Part shown: piece after piece, positions 1-6,900 of the stretch
Layout: each line of letters begins with the position of its first letter
Position numbering within the stretch: position 1 is the stretch's first letter
Source of the DNA: an uncultured Bacteroidales bacterium
GTDB lineage: Bacteria; Bacteroidota; Bacteroidia; Bacteroidales; UBA932
Direction: 5' to 3'
Length of the DNA stretch: 9,900 nucleotides
Assembly (NCBI GenBank): GCA_946062035.1
Contig: CAMGTS010000031.1
Span: 1-9,900, forward strand
Made by a program: the position numbers and the translations under genes
Notes under the pieces: model-generated
What the model was told of the DNA's origin: nothing
The model's input: the letters and a program-made list of their open reading frames with translations, nothing else
The model's database searches: none

Positions 1-445
1 GCGCTTTTCCCGTTTTCAATGTGACACTCCTGCTGAGATCTTGGTTTACAGTGATTTCTACTCTCACCGCATCCTCAGGAAGGATTTCCGATATTTTCTC
101 AGGCCATTCTATAAGGCATAGCCCGTTGCCTCCGAAGTAGTCTTCAACACCGATGTCATATGCTTCCTGAAGTTTTGTAATACGGTAAAAATCAAAGTGA
201 TAGACGGGAAATCCCTTTGCGCTGCGGTATTCGTTTATAATGGTGAAAGTTGGACTATTGACATTATCCCTGACACCGAGCGCATTGCAAATGGCTTTGA
301 TAAATGTGGTCTTGCCCGCCCCCATCTTACCATAAAAGGCTATCAGATTGCTTTGGATTTCATCGCACTCAGATATGAACTTGACAAACTCTTCGGCGGT
401 CTCGTCTATCCGGCTGAGGTTCTCTATCTTAAAGGTTTTATTCAT
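1..445 (-). CDS. tsaE: tRNA threonylcarbamoyladenosine biosynthesis ATPase TsaE, 3' end cut by the window edge
   Basis: TsaE is the cytoplasmic P-loop ATPase that works with TsaD and TsaB in forming t6A at position 37 of ANN-decoding tRNAs. Seen: reading from the ATG at 445, 148 codons run to the window edge without a stop. A Walker A loop, GKMGAGKT, lies at residues 39-46. The family motif SPTFTIINEY is at 64-73, HFDFYR at 83-88 and IEWPEK at 112-117, all in the order known for TsaE. The family is usually about 135-155 residues, so only a few C-terminal residues should be missing. The start codon overlaps the stop of the upstream small gene by 8 bases (ATGAATAA), suggesting translational coupling. 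It is the last visible gene of the operon that begins with the membrane acyltransferase. I see nothing damaged. Confidence 0.95.
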   Translation of the reverse strand, partial: MNKTFKIENLSRIDETAEEFVKFISECDEIQSNLIAFYGKMGAGKTTFIKAICNALGVRDNVNSPTFTIINEYRSAKGFPVYHFDFYRITKLQEAYDIGVEDYFGGNGLCLIEWPEKISEILPEDAVRVEITVNQDLSRSVTLKTGKA

Positions 446-671
446 TGTTTTCCGAAATCACATAAAAATTCCCTTCATTGTCTTTCGCCACGAAATCACC
501 CTCATTGCACTGGGCGATTCCATCCTGAGTATAAATGAAAAGATACGTAAATCCCATACACTGATGCGGTTTCATAAGTTTGTCACCCACAAAAGAGGTG
601 ATTTCTTCGACATTCACACCTGTCCATTCCACGGCCTGCATATATTTGCCGTTATGGAAAAGGTTTTTCAT
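438..671 (-). CDS. Small 77-residue protein resembling a phage-associated family; function unknown
   Basis: I cannot assign a function. The predicted product is soluble and acidic, with no signal peptide or membrane segment. Residues about 11-29 (MQAVEWTGVNVEEITSFVG) followed by a C-terminal stretch containing GDFVAKDNEGNFYVI resemble, from memory, a small phage and mobile-element family with a QAxxWTGxNxxEIxxFxG start and a GD-(Y/F)-(I/V)-x-K...G-(E/N)-FY end. That link is recalled, not tested. The gene seems real because it fits the operon exactly: it starts 12 bases after the acyltransferase stop and its own stop overlaps the tsaE start by 8 bases. The opposite strand is also open here, but that reading has no such fit. 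It may be a domesticated phage-type protein or an ordinary conserved small protein of the order. Confidence 0.72.
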   Translation of the reverse strand: MKNLFHNGKYMQAVEWTGVNVEEITSFVGDKLMKPHQCMGFTYLFIYTQDGIAQCNEGDFVAKDNEGNFYVISENNE

Positions 672-683
672 AGTGTACTGTGT

Positions 684-1925
684 TTAAAGTTTGATCACGA
701 TTTTCTTCTTGTAAAGGAAATATGCCATGCCTGTAAATACAGCTACATAGCAGAGCGCATAGAACAGTGATGCGAAATTGTTGTTGCCGCCGAAAATCGC
801 ACAGCAGATGTTCTGATAGAACCAGCTGAGGGCGGTGTAAGTCTTGTCTCCTATAGTACCGTCAGGAAGCGTATAGTTGTGAACTGTCCAACGACATATC
901 TGTCCTAAAATCTTTACAAATAGCGCAGCCATCACAAAAGCGAATAACGGATTCATACCCAATGCCTTGAATGGAGTGAATATCTTTTCTTTGCCTTTGA
1001 CATCTATGAAGTAGATGAAAAAAGCGAGGCATGTGATAGCCCAACCTCCGGCATAAAGGACATAAGAGCCAGTCCAGATTTTCTTGACTATAGGAAGCCA
1101 GATGCTAAGTACCAAACCGAGAACAAGGCAGATCATCGCGATTGTGTAGAGCTTGGCGACCGCTTCGATCTTGTTTTCAGACTTGCGGCAGATATTGCCT
1201 ATAAGGAATCCCAAGAGAACTGTCGCCGCTCCGGAAATCGCACCTACGACACCCTCCGGGTCAAACGGAAAACCTTCACCACGATATACATGATTCTCTC
1301 CGTTCAGACCGAGTGCGTTGAACAGGCTCACATCAACGTTTCCCGCACCCTGTCCGGCAGCTGAAAGAGCACCTTTGGCACCATTTACAAGCGGTGCGGA
1401 ACTATCTCCGATAAGTAGCAGTATGACCCATTCGAGAACAATGAGTATGCCCATTGCTGTAATGATTTTCTTAGGTTTTTTCAGCCACAAGGCAAGAAAC
1501 CCACCGAGAATGTAGCACATTGCGATTCTTTGCAAAACTCCGAATATTCTTAGATGTTCGAATTTGTAAGCGACATTCTGCCAGAAGCTCATATCGTGGT
1601 CGAACGGGATTTTTATAAACGGAAAAGCGTTGATGGCAAGGCCGACAAGGAAAATCAGGATGCCCCTTTTTACCAATTTTTTGACGCTTGCAAAACTCAG
1701 GCTCTCATTGTATTTCGCAAAAGAAAAGGCCATTGCCGCACCGACGCAGAACAGGAAAAACGGAAACACTAAATCGGTCGGTGTACAACCGGCCCAAGGC
1801 GCGTGTTGCAGAGGTGAAAAAATATGTCCCCAGCTGCCTGGGTTGTTTACCAAAATCATTCCTGCCACAGTCATTCCTCTCAGAACGTCTAAGGCAATGT
1901 AGCGGTTGCTTTTAGCTGCTTCCAT
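684..1925 (-). CDS. Polytopic membrane acyltransferase of the heparan-alpha-glucosaminide N-acetyltransferase type (DUF5009/NagX, COG4299)
   Basis: The predicted 413-residue protein has about ten hydrophobic segments. In characterised relatives such as human HGSNAT, an acetyl group from cytosolic acetyl-CoA is passed across the membrane to an amino sugar; the bacterial substrate is unknown, though a role with sugars is likely. Seen: LDVLRGMTVAGMILVNNPG at 12-30, and H41 in HAPWAGCTPTDLVFPFFLF, which aligns by motif with the HGSNAT active-site histidine. LRIFGVLQRIAMCY lies at 125-138, FDPEGVVGAISGAATVLLG at 221-239, KKIWTGSYVLYAGGWA at 281-296 and GMNPLFAF at 323-330. The reading frame is open 56 codons further upstream, to 2093. 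I chose the ATG at 1925 because family members begin just before the LDxLRG motif and because the longer version would run through the predicted promoter and into the divergent rsmE promoter. It is the first gene of the operon with the small protein and tsaE. Confidence 0.88.
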   Translation of the reverse strand: MEAAKSNRYIALDVLRGMTVAGMILVNNPGSWGHIFSPLQHAPWAGCTPTDLVFPFFLFCVGAAMAFSFAKYNESLSFASVKKLVKRGILIFLVGLAINAFPFIKIPFDHDMSFWQNVAYKFEHLRIFGVLQRIAMCYILGGFLALWLKKPKKIITAMGILIVLEWVILLLIGDSSAPLVNGAKGALSAAGQGAGNVDVSLFNALGLNGENHVYRGEGFPFDPEGVVGAISGAATVLLGFLIGNICRKSENKIEAVAKLYTIAMICLVLGLVLSIWLPIVKKIWTGSYVLYAGGWAITCLAFFIYFIDVKGKEKIFTPFKALGMNPLFAFVMAALFVKILGQICRWTVHNYTLPDGTIGDKTYTALSWFYQNICCAIFGGNNNFASLFYALCYVAVFTGMAYFLYKKKIVIKL

Positions 1926-1956
1926 TATTCGTCGATTGTTTCTAAATTCAGGTCGG

Positions 1957-1992
1957 TGAAGCCTCGTCATGTCGTTTTGCCGTTGGGCTTCA
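1957..1992 (-). other. Leader hairpin ahead of the acyltransferase operon
   Basis: A perfect 7-base inverted repeat, TGAAGCC at 1957-1963 and GGCTTCA at 1986-1992, encloses a 22-base loop. It lies between the predicted minus-strand -7 box (2007-2014) and the chosen start codon (1925), so it would form near the 5' end of the transcript. It could stabilise the mRNA or affect translation. No known riboswitch or attenuator is recognised, and chance occurrence is possible. Confidence 0.35.
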
Positions 1993-2006
1993 TCGTTTTT
2001 GCAGGA

Positions 2007-2014
2007 CAAAAATA
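2007..2014 (-). promoter_or_regulatory. Putative Bacteroidota -7 promoter box for the acyltransferase operon
   Basis: On the minus strand this reads TATTTTTG, an exact match to the TAnnTTTG -7 consensus of the Bacteroidota primary sigma factor. A TTTG lies upstream on the same strand, but the gap of 13 bases is shorter than the usual 19-21, so the -33 element is uncertain. Transcription would begin near 2000, giving a leader of about 75 bases. Confidence 0.45.
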
Positions 2015-2060
2015 CTAAAAGTCTCTGCAAACTTCCGTGCCGCATACGACGATTTTGTGA

Positions 2061-2068
2061 TACCTTTG
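2061..2068 (+). promoter_or_regulatory. Putative Bacteroidota -7 promoter box for rsmE
   Basis: TACCTTTG matches the TAnnTTTG -7 consensus exactly and sits 39 bases before the rsmE start codon, a normal distance in this phylum. No good TTTG -33 element is seen at the usual spacing. It faces away from the opposing box at 2007-2014, making this a compact divergent promoter region. Confidence 0.55.
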
Positions 2069-2107
2069 CCAGAGTTATCCTTTGAATCTGCAAACTCGAA
2101 AGAAAGT

Positions 2108-2923
2108 ATGGAACTATTTTTTACAACTCAGGTAAATGGCAAGGTGGCGATCCTTTCGGGCGAGGAGGCGGCTCATTGTGTAAGGGTGATGCGTCATAAA
2201 GTCGGGGATACGATCTTTGTAACTGACGGTGCCGGCAATCTCTATCGATGCACAGTTAGGGAAATCCCATCCGCTGTAAAAGGTGGTAAAGTTTCCAAAA
2301 AACAGAAGATAGCGGATATCGTCGAGTGCGAAATCTTAGAGAACTCTGTAGGGGTAGGCGGCCGCTCATATCATCTTACTATGGCGGTATGTCCTACGAA
2401 GAATATCGACAGATATGAATGGTTCTTGGAAAAGGCGACAGAATTCGGGATAGATGCTCTTTATCCTATTATATCAGACCACTCCATCCGCACGACCGTC
2501 AAAAAAGAGAGATTAGAGGCTATCGCCCTTTCTGCGATTAAGCAGAGTCTGAAGTCATATCTTCCTGAAATAAAGGAAACGGTAAGCGTATTGGATTTTA
2601 TTGCGGAGTTTGCGGAGAGTGAGGACACATTAAAATTGATCGCATATTGCGAACCTGGCGATAAGAAGAGCATAAGAGCACGCTTGAGCGAGTCAAAGAT
2701 TTTACGGGAGGGTTCATGTCCGAAAGTGGCGATTATGATCGGCCCCGAGGGGGATTTTTCTGACAGGGAGATAGAAGCGGCTCAAAATGCGGGTTTCAAA
2801 CCTGTTACGCTCGGCGAGTCCCGCCTGAGAGTCGAGACAGCCGCAATAGCCGGAGTTTCAGAGATTTATTTCAGTTGTTGTCAAGGATTTAGTTCAATTG
2901 CGGCTATGGAGCCTAATCAATAA
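2108..2923 (+). CDS. rsmE: 16S rRNA (uracil(1498)-N(3))-methyltransferase RsmE
   Basis: RsmE uses S-adenosylmethionine to methylate N3 of U1498 in helix 44 of 16S rRNA, acting on the assembled 30S subunit. Seen: an N-terminal PUA-like part (residues about 1-90, with SGEEAAHCVRVMRHKVGD) and a C-terminal SPOUT methyltransferase part. Family motifs are PTKNIDRYEWFLEKATEFGI at 97-115, SAIKQSLKSYLPEI at 142-155, IGPEGDFSDREI at 211-222 and LGESRLRVETAAIAG at 235-249; the last two form the trefoil knot that binds the cofactor. At 271 residues it is longer than the usual 235-245. The extra length appears to lie in a lysine-rich stretch around residues 54-86. The frame is open to 2057, but the ATG at 2108 gives the canonical start (MELFF) and lies just after the -7 box. 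No partner gene is overlapped. Confidence 0.94.
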   Translation: MELFFTTQVNGKVAILSGEEAAHCVRVMRHKVGDTIFVTDGAGNLYRCTVREIPSAVKGGKVSKKQKIADIVECEILENSVGVGGRSYHLTMAVCPTKNIDRYEWFLEKATEFGIDALYPIISDHSIRTTVKKERLEAIALSAIKQSLKSYLPEIKETVSVLDFIAEFAESEDTLKLIAYCEPGDKKSIRARLSESKILREGSCPKVAIMIGPEGDFSDREIEAAQNAGFKPVTLGESRLRVETAAIAGVSEIYFSCCQGFSSIAAMEPNQ

Positions 2924-2982
2924 AGTAGCGTATCGGTAAGGTAAATTTTACCTCTATGCTTTTCTGTACTCTTGTTCTTATT

Positions 2983-2990
2983 TAAATTTG
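2983..2990 (+). promoter_or_regulatory. Possible -7 promoter box for yifB
   Basis: TAAATTTG fits the TAnnTTTG consensus and lies in the 165-base gap between rsmE and yifB. Transcription would begin near 2995, leaving a leader of roughly 95 bases. There is only a T-rich stretch, not a clean TTTG, where the -33 element should be, and the region is AT-rich, so chance is a real alternative. Read-through from rsmE is also possible because no clear terminator separates the genes. Confidence 0.35.
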
Positions 2991-3076
2991 TCGCACTCAT
3001 TTGGCTTGATATCTTATTAGCCTGGTAGTGTGAGGGCTTGGGATGTCCTAACAGTGTATGCCGATGAGTTTTTGAT

Positions 3077-3086
3077 AGGAGGGGAG
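3077..3086 (+). promoter_or_regulatory. Strong Shine-Dalgarno site of yifB
   Basis: AGGAGGGGAG ends two bases before the yifB ATG; its AGGAGG core (3077-3082) is six bases from the start codon, an ideal spacing. It fixes the start at 3089. Such a full match is unusual here: the other starts in the window have weak or no Shine-Dalgarno sequence, as is typical for Bacteroidota. Confidence 0.8.
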
Positions 3087-3088
3087 AT

Positions 3089-4681
3089 ATGTTGTGTAGG
3101 GTGAATTGCGCTTGCTGTAACGGGCTTGAGGTAGTGGATGTTACCGTTGAAGTTGCTGTGAGTGAGGGTGTACAGATGTATTTGGTCGGGCTTCCGGATA
3201 ATGCGATAAAGGAGAGCCAGCAGAGAATTCAGAGCGCATTGGAGGCATACGGATTCAGGATTCCGGGAAAAAAGATTGTGGTCAATCTTGCTCCGGCCAA
3301 TATCCGTAAAGGTGGTTCGGCTTTCGATGCGGCTATAGCCGTGGGAATATTGTCCGCATCCAGACAGATACCATCCGTGGATTTGTCAAGATACATAATT
3401 TTAGGGGAGTTGGCCTTGGACGGTTCGATGCGTTCTGTGCCGGGAGCGTTGCCTATCATCATCCATGCGAAAGAGTGTGGAAAACAGATCTGTATACTGC
3501 CGCCGCAATCGGCTTTGGAAGGATCTGAGATAGATGGGGTCGAGGTTTATTCTGCGGCGACACTGAGAGATGTCATAGATATTATATGCGGCAGGGACGG
3601 ATTTGAAAACTTATTGGTCGAAACGTCGGGCGGTGCGTCTCTTCAAAATAATCCGTCCGATTCTTTTGAGTACGATTTCGCTGATGTGAAAGGGCAAAGG
3701 AGCGCAAAGATCGGGTTGGAAATAGCTGCGGCAGGAGGACATAATGTGGTAATGGTGGGAAGTCCCGGTTGCGGCAAGACGTTTATGGCTAAGTGCTTGC
3801 AGAGGATTCTCCCTCCGCTTACCAAGGAGGAGTCAATAGAGACGAGCAAGATTTATTCGGTTGCAGGGCTTTTGGAGTCGGGGAGTTTGATGCGTCAACG
3901 GCCGTTCAGGTCTCCACATCATACGATTACAATTCCGGCTTTAGTCGGCGGTGGGAACAGAGGTATGCCCGGAGAAATTTCTTTGGCTCATAACGGGGTG
4001 CTTTTTTGCGATGAATTCGCGGAATTTGACAGAAAGGTTATGGATGTCATGCGTCAGCCGTTGGAAGATGGAGTCGTGCAAATAAGCAGAGTGCGTGAGA
4101 AGATCTTTTATCCTGCAAGATTCATGTTCGTTGCGGCCATGAACCCTTGCCCTTGTGGGCTTTTATATGATGAACCCGGCAAGTGCAAATGTGCGACTTC
4201 TGCTGTACAACGCTACAGGGGCAAAATATCCGGTCCGGTATATGATAGAATAGATATTAATCTGAGAGTCAAGAGGGTTAGGGGAACTGACCTTGTTGTC
4301 GCCGGAACAGATGCAGCCTCTTCGAAAGGAATGGAAGAGCACAGCGCAGTGATAGCGGAAAGGGTTCTTGCCGCCCGCAAGATTCAGAGTGAAAGGTATT
4401 TGAAAAATGGTGAAAGTTTCCATACCAACGCATCCATTCCGCCTTCTAAACTTCAGATATATTGCGCTTTAGGAAGAGAAGAGTCTCTTTTTATGCGGAA
4501 GATCGTGAGTGCGACTGATATAACCGCAAGAGGCTATGGCCGGGTTCTTAAAATCGCAAGAACGGTCGCGGATTTAGAGAGTGCCCGCCTTGGGGGAGAT
4601 CCGTTAGATATAAAGGTACGTCATCTTTCCGTGGCTATAAGAATGCGGAGTTCAGACACAGGCAGCGTCGAAAATTATTAA
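3089..4681 (+). CDS. yifB: YifB/ComM family Mg-chelatase-like AAA+ ATPase
   Basis: ComM, the characterised member, is a hexameric AAA+ helicase that promotes branch migration during integration of transforming DNA; homologues are widespread in species not known to be competent. Seen in this 530-residue protein: an N-terminal Lon/S5-like domain (YLVGLPDNAIKES at 31-43, GGSAFDAAIAVGIL at 75-88), then the Mg-chelatase-type ATPase with Walker A GSPGCGKT at 224-231. FRSPHHT is at 273-279, Walker B VLFCDE at 304-309, and cysteines 354, 356, 366 and 368 form the usual CPCG...CKC cluster. SGPVYDRIDI at 381-390 carries the probable arginine finger R387, and a C-terminal Mg-chelatase domain lies at about 430-525. 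Length is normal for the family (about 500-520). Odd: four cysteines (3, 7, 9 and 10) crowd the first ten residues, where relatives usually have a hydrophobic start. The start is fixed by a strong Shine-Dalgarno site. Confidence 0.95.
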   Translation: MLCRVNCACCNGLEVVDVTVEVAVSEGVQMYLVGLPDNAIKESQQRIQSALEAYGFRIPGKKIVVNLAPANIRKGGSAFDAAIAVGILSASRQIPSVDLSRYIILGELALDGSMRSVPGALPIIIHAKECGKQICILPPQSALEGSEIDGVEVYSAATLRDVIDIICGRDGFENLLVETSGGASLQNNPSDSFEYDFADVKGQRSAKIGLEIAAAGGHNVVMVGSPGCGKTFMAKCLQRILPPLTKEESIETSKIYSVAGLLESGSLMRQRPFRSPHHTITIPALVGGGNRGMPGEISLAHNGVLFCDEFAEFDRKVMDVMRQPLEDGVVQISRVREKIFYPARFMFVAAMNPCPCGLLYDEPGKCKCATSAVQRYRGKISGPVYDRIDINLRVKRVRGTDLVVAGTDAASSKGMEEHSAVIAERVLAARKIQSERYLKNGESFHTNASIPPSKLQIYCALGREESLFMRKIVSATDITARGYGRVLKIARTVADLESARLGGDPLDIKVRHLSVAIRMRSSDTGSVENY

Positions 4682-4716
4682 CTTAGCAGTTCCTATTTCT
4701 TGCGAAGATGTGAGGG

Positions 4717-4753
4717 CCTCAGCAGAGCTGAACTTGTTCGAGCTATGCTGAAG
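4717..4753. repeat. Imperfect palindrome (hairpin 1) downstream of yifB
   Basis: TCAGC (4719-4723) pairs with GCTGA (4747-4751), AGCT (4726-4729) with AGCT (4741-4744), and GAA (4730-4732) with TTC (4737-4739) around a CTTG loop. One 2x2 internal mismatch and one bulged G interrupt it. No T-run follows, so it is not a standard intrinsic terminator. The core, CTGAACTTGTTC followed by GCTGAAG, resembles short palindromic repeats dispersed in several bacterial genomes, but only one copy is present in this window. Confidence 0.55.
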
Positions 4754-4774
4754 TGCAGTGAAAAATATGGTGAA

Positions 4775-4819
4775 AGTCGAGGGCAGAAAAAGCGTTCCGA
4801 CATTTTTTCTGCCGAGACT
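4775..4819. repeat. Long inverted repeat (hairpin 2) upstream of the M13 peptidase gene
   Basis: A perfect 10-base stem, GGCAGAAAAA (4782-4791) with TTTTTCTGCC (4804-4813), encloses a 12-base loop. AGTC (4775-4778) and GACT (4816-4819) can extend it outside a small internal loop. The GC pairs are at the outside and the A/T tracts inside, the reverse of a classical terminator, and no T-run follows the stem. It may still end or process the yifB transcript, regulate the peptidase gene 50 bases further on, or be part of a dispersed repeat together with hairpin 1. Confidence 0.65.
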
Positions 4820-4869
4820 GAAGCTATATATGCCGTAGGCTCAAATATATTGATTAACAGAATATAATT

Positions 4870-6900
4870 ATGAAATTAAGAATGCTTTTAACAACTCTGT
4901 GTTTTGCCGCTGCCGCCGCAAGTTGCGGTCAGAGAGAACTCTCTTCAGGCATTGACAAGGCTAACATGAACGACAGCATTGCTCCGGGTGAGGACTTCTA
5001 CCTTTATTGCGGGGGCAATTGGATCAAGAACCATCCTCTTAAACCGGAAGACGCAAGCTATGGCCAGTTTAATGTATTGAATGACAATAATTTGGAGAAT
5101 CTGCGCGCAATGTTTGAGTCTTATGCCGAGAACAAACAGGAGGCGGGTTCTTTAGGTCAGAAAATCTGTGATTTGTACAGGCTCGCAATGGATTCCGTAA
5201 AACTCAACGCTGACGGATACAAGCCGATTGAGAAAGATCTGCAAAAAGTGCAAGCTATAAATAATGTAGCTGATTATCAGAAACTTGCTGCTGAATTCGG
5301 AAAGAAAGGTGTCAACATCGGCACATTTGAGGTATATGTAGATGCGGATTTGACCGATGCGGGCAACAATCTTGTGCAGATTTATCAGGGTGGTCTCGGA
5401 TTGGGTAATAAAGATTACTATCTGAACAATGACGAGCAGTCTGTAAAGATTCTTGACGCATACAAGGCGTATGTTGTAAGGTGCTTTGAATTAGTGGGTT
5501 ATGAAAAGGATGCGGCTGAGGCGAAGATGAACAATATTATCGCTTTGGAAACTGAAATCGCAAAAGGTTCTTATAACAGGACAGAGTTGAGGGATGTTCC
5601 TAATAACTTCCATAAAATGTCTTATGAGCAGTTGAAAGCTGAATATCCTGCGATTATGTGGGATGAGCTGTTCGCCGGTCTCGGCTATCCTGAGTTCAAG
5701 GAAATTTCTGTAGGCCAGCCGTCTCAGCTTAAGGCGGTTGAAAACATACTTAAAACGGCTTCTATAGAGAGTATTAAGGATTATGCCGCTTATGGTGTTA
5801 TCAGCGGTGCCGCAAATTACCTCTCAGATGATTTCCGCGTTAACCAGTTTGAGTTGTCTAAGGTTCTTTCTGGCGCAACAGAGGACAAACCAAGATGGAA
5901 GAGAGCTGTCGGCGCTGTTGACGGGACTCTTGGAATGGCTGTAGGAAAACTTTATGTGGAGAAGTATTTCCCTGAAAGCTCTAAACAACGTATGATTCAG
6001 TTAGTCAAGAATTTGCAAGTGGCATTAGGCGAAAGAATCGATGCGTTGGACTGGATGAGCGATACCACTAAAGCCATGGCTCACGAGAAGTTGGACAATA
6101 TTCTGATAAAGATCGGCTATCCTGATACTTGGAGAGATTTCTCAAAACTTCAGATCAGCGACACCCTCTCTTATTATGAGAATATGTGCAACGCCTCTGA
6201 ATTCTATATTCAGGATATGATTGACAGAAAGGTCAATAAGCCGACAGACAAGAACGAGTGGCTTATGACTCCTCAGACAATCAACGCCTATTATAATCCT
6301 ACCACTAACGAAATTTGCTTCCCTGCCGGAATCCTTCAACCACCATTCTTTAACGCCGAGGCTGATGACGCCGCCAACTATGGTGCGATCGGAGTCGTTA
6401 TCGGACATGAAATGTCCCATGGTTTTGATGATCAGGGATGCCAGTTCGACAAGGACGGTAATATGAAAAACTGGTGGACACCTGCGGACAAGGAGAGGTT
6501 TGACGCAAGGACAAAGGTGCTTGCAGACTTTTTCAGCACTCACGAGGTTCTTCCTGGACTTAATATCAACGGACAGCTTACTCTTGGGGAGAATATCGGT
6601 GATAACGGCGGTCTTAACATCGCTTATACCGCATTCAAGAACGCCATGAAAGACGCTCCATTAGGAGAGAAAGACGGCTTTACTCCTGAGCAGCGCTTCT
6701 TTATCTCTTACGCCTATATTTGGGCCGGTGTCTACAGAGATGAGGCAAAGCGTTGGCAGACTTTGAATGACCCTCACTCATTGGGCGAGTTCAGGGTTAA
6801 CGCAGCCCTCCCTAACATCGATGCCTGGTACGATGCTTTCGGCATTAAAGAAGGCGACAAGTTATATCTTGCTCCTGAAAAGAGAGCCCGCATCTGGTAA
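4870..6900 (+). CDS. pepO: M13 (neprilysin/PepO) family zinc endopeptidase, predicted lipoprotein
   Basis: M13 enzymes cleave peptides, typically oligopeptides under about 5 kDa, on the amino side of hydrophobic residues. Seen in 676 residues: an N-terminal signal with a lipobox (AAASC) predicting cleavage before C19, so it is a cell-envelope lipoprotein; then PGEDFYLYCGGNWI at 39-52, as in the N-terminal M13 domain. Substrate-site NAYYNP lies at 472-477. The zinc motif HEMSH at 513-517 supplies H513 and H517 with catalytic E514. GENIGDNGG at 573-581 gives zinc ligand E574 and D578. NDPHSLGEFRVN at 633-644 contains H636 and R642, and the protein ends in the family-typical basic-W tail (RARIW). 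All catalytic residues are present and length is normal (about 650-700). No acidic lipoprotein export signal follows C19, so a periplasm-facing location is my inference. Its stop overlaps the next start by one base. Confidence 0.95.
   Translation: MKLRMLLTTLCFAAAAASCGQRELSSGIDKANMNDSIAPGEDFYLYCGGNWIKNHPLKPEDASYGQFNVLNDNNLENLRAMFESYAENKQEAGSLGQKICDLYRLAMDSVKLNADGYKPIEKDLQKVQAINNVADYQKLAAEFGKKGVNIGTFEVYVDADLTDAGNNLVQIYQGGLGLGNKDYYLNNDEQSVKILDAYKAYVVRCFELVGYEKDAAEAKMNNIIALETEIAKGSYNRTELRDVPNNFHKMSYEQLKAEYPAIMWDELFAGLGYPEFKEISVGQPSQLKAVENILKTASIESIKDYAAYGVISGAANYLSDDFRVNQFELSKVLSGATEDKPRWKRAVGAVDGTLGMAVGKLYVEKYFPESSKQRMIQLVKNLQVALGERIDALDWMSDTTKAMAHEKLDNILIKIGYPDTWRDFSKLQISDTLSYYENMCNASEFYIQDMIDRKVNKPTDKNEWLMTPQTINAYYNPTTNEICFPAGILQPPFFNAEADDAANYGAIGVVIGHEMSHGFDDQGCQFDKDGNMKNWWTPADKERFDARTKVLADFFSTHEVLPGLNINGQLTLGENIGDNGGLNIAYTAFKNAMKDAPLGEKDGFTPEQRFFISYAYIWAGVYRDEAKRWQTLNDPHSLGEFRVNAALPNIDAWYDAFGIKEGDKLYLAPEKRARIW

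Noticed and set aside
197..770. Open plus-strand frames of 113 and 140 codons opposite tsaE and the small protein
   Set aside because: They lie antisense to a clear tsaE with P-loop and family motifs and to a gene fitted into its operon; their translations show no recognisable domain.
1926..2093. 56-codon N-terminal extension of the acyltransferase
   Set aside because: It would cross the predicted promoter and leader hairpin and does not fit the family start just before the LDxLRG motif.
2940..2952. GGTAA/TTACC inverted repeat after rsmE as a terminator
   Set aside because: The stem is only five bases with a three-base loop, mostly A/T, and no T-run follows directly.
2991..3088. Structured leader or riboswitch ahead of yifB
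   Set aside because: Only weak four- to five-base pairings are seen and no known riboswitch core is recognised.
6142..6543. 133-codon minus-strand frame inside the M13 peptidase gene
   Set aside because: It is antisense to the catalytic HEMSH region of an intact conserved enzyme and has no domain or context of its own.
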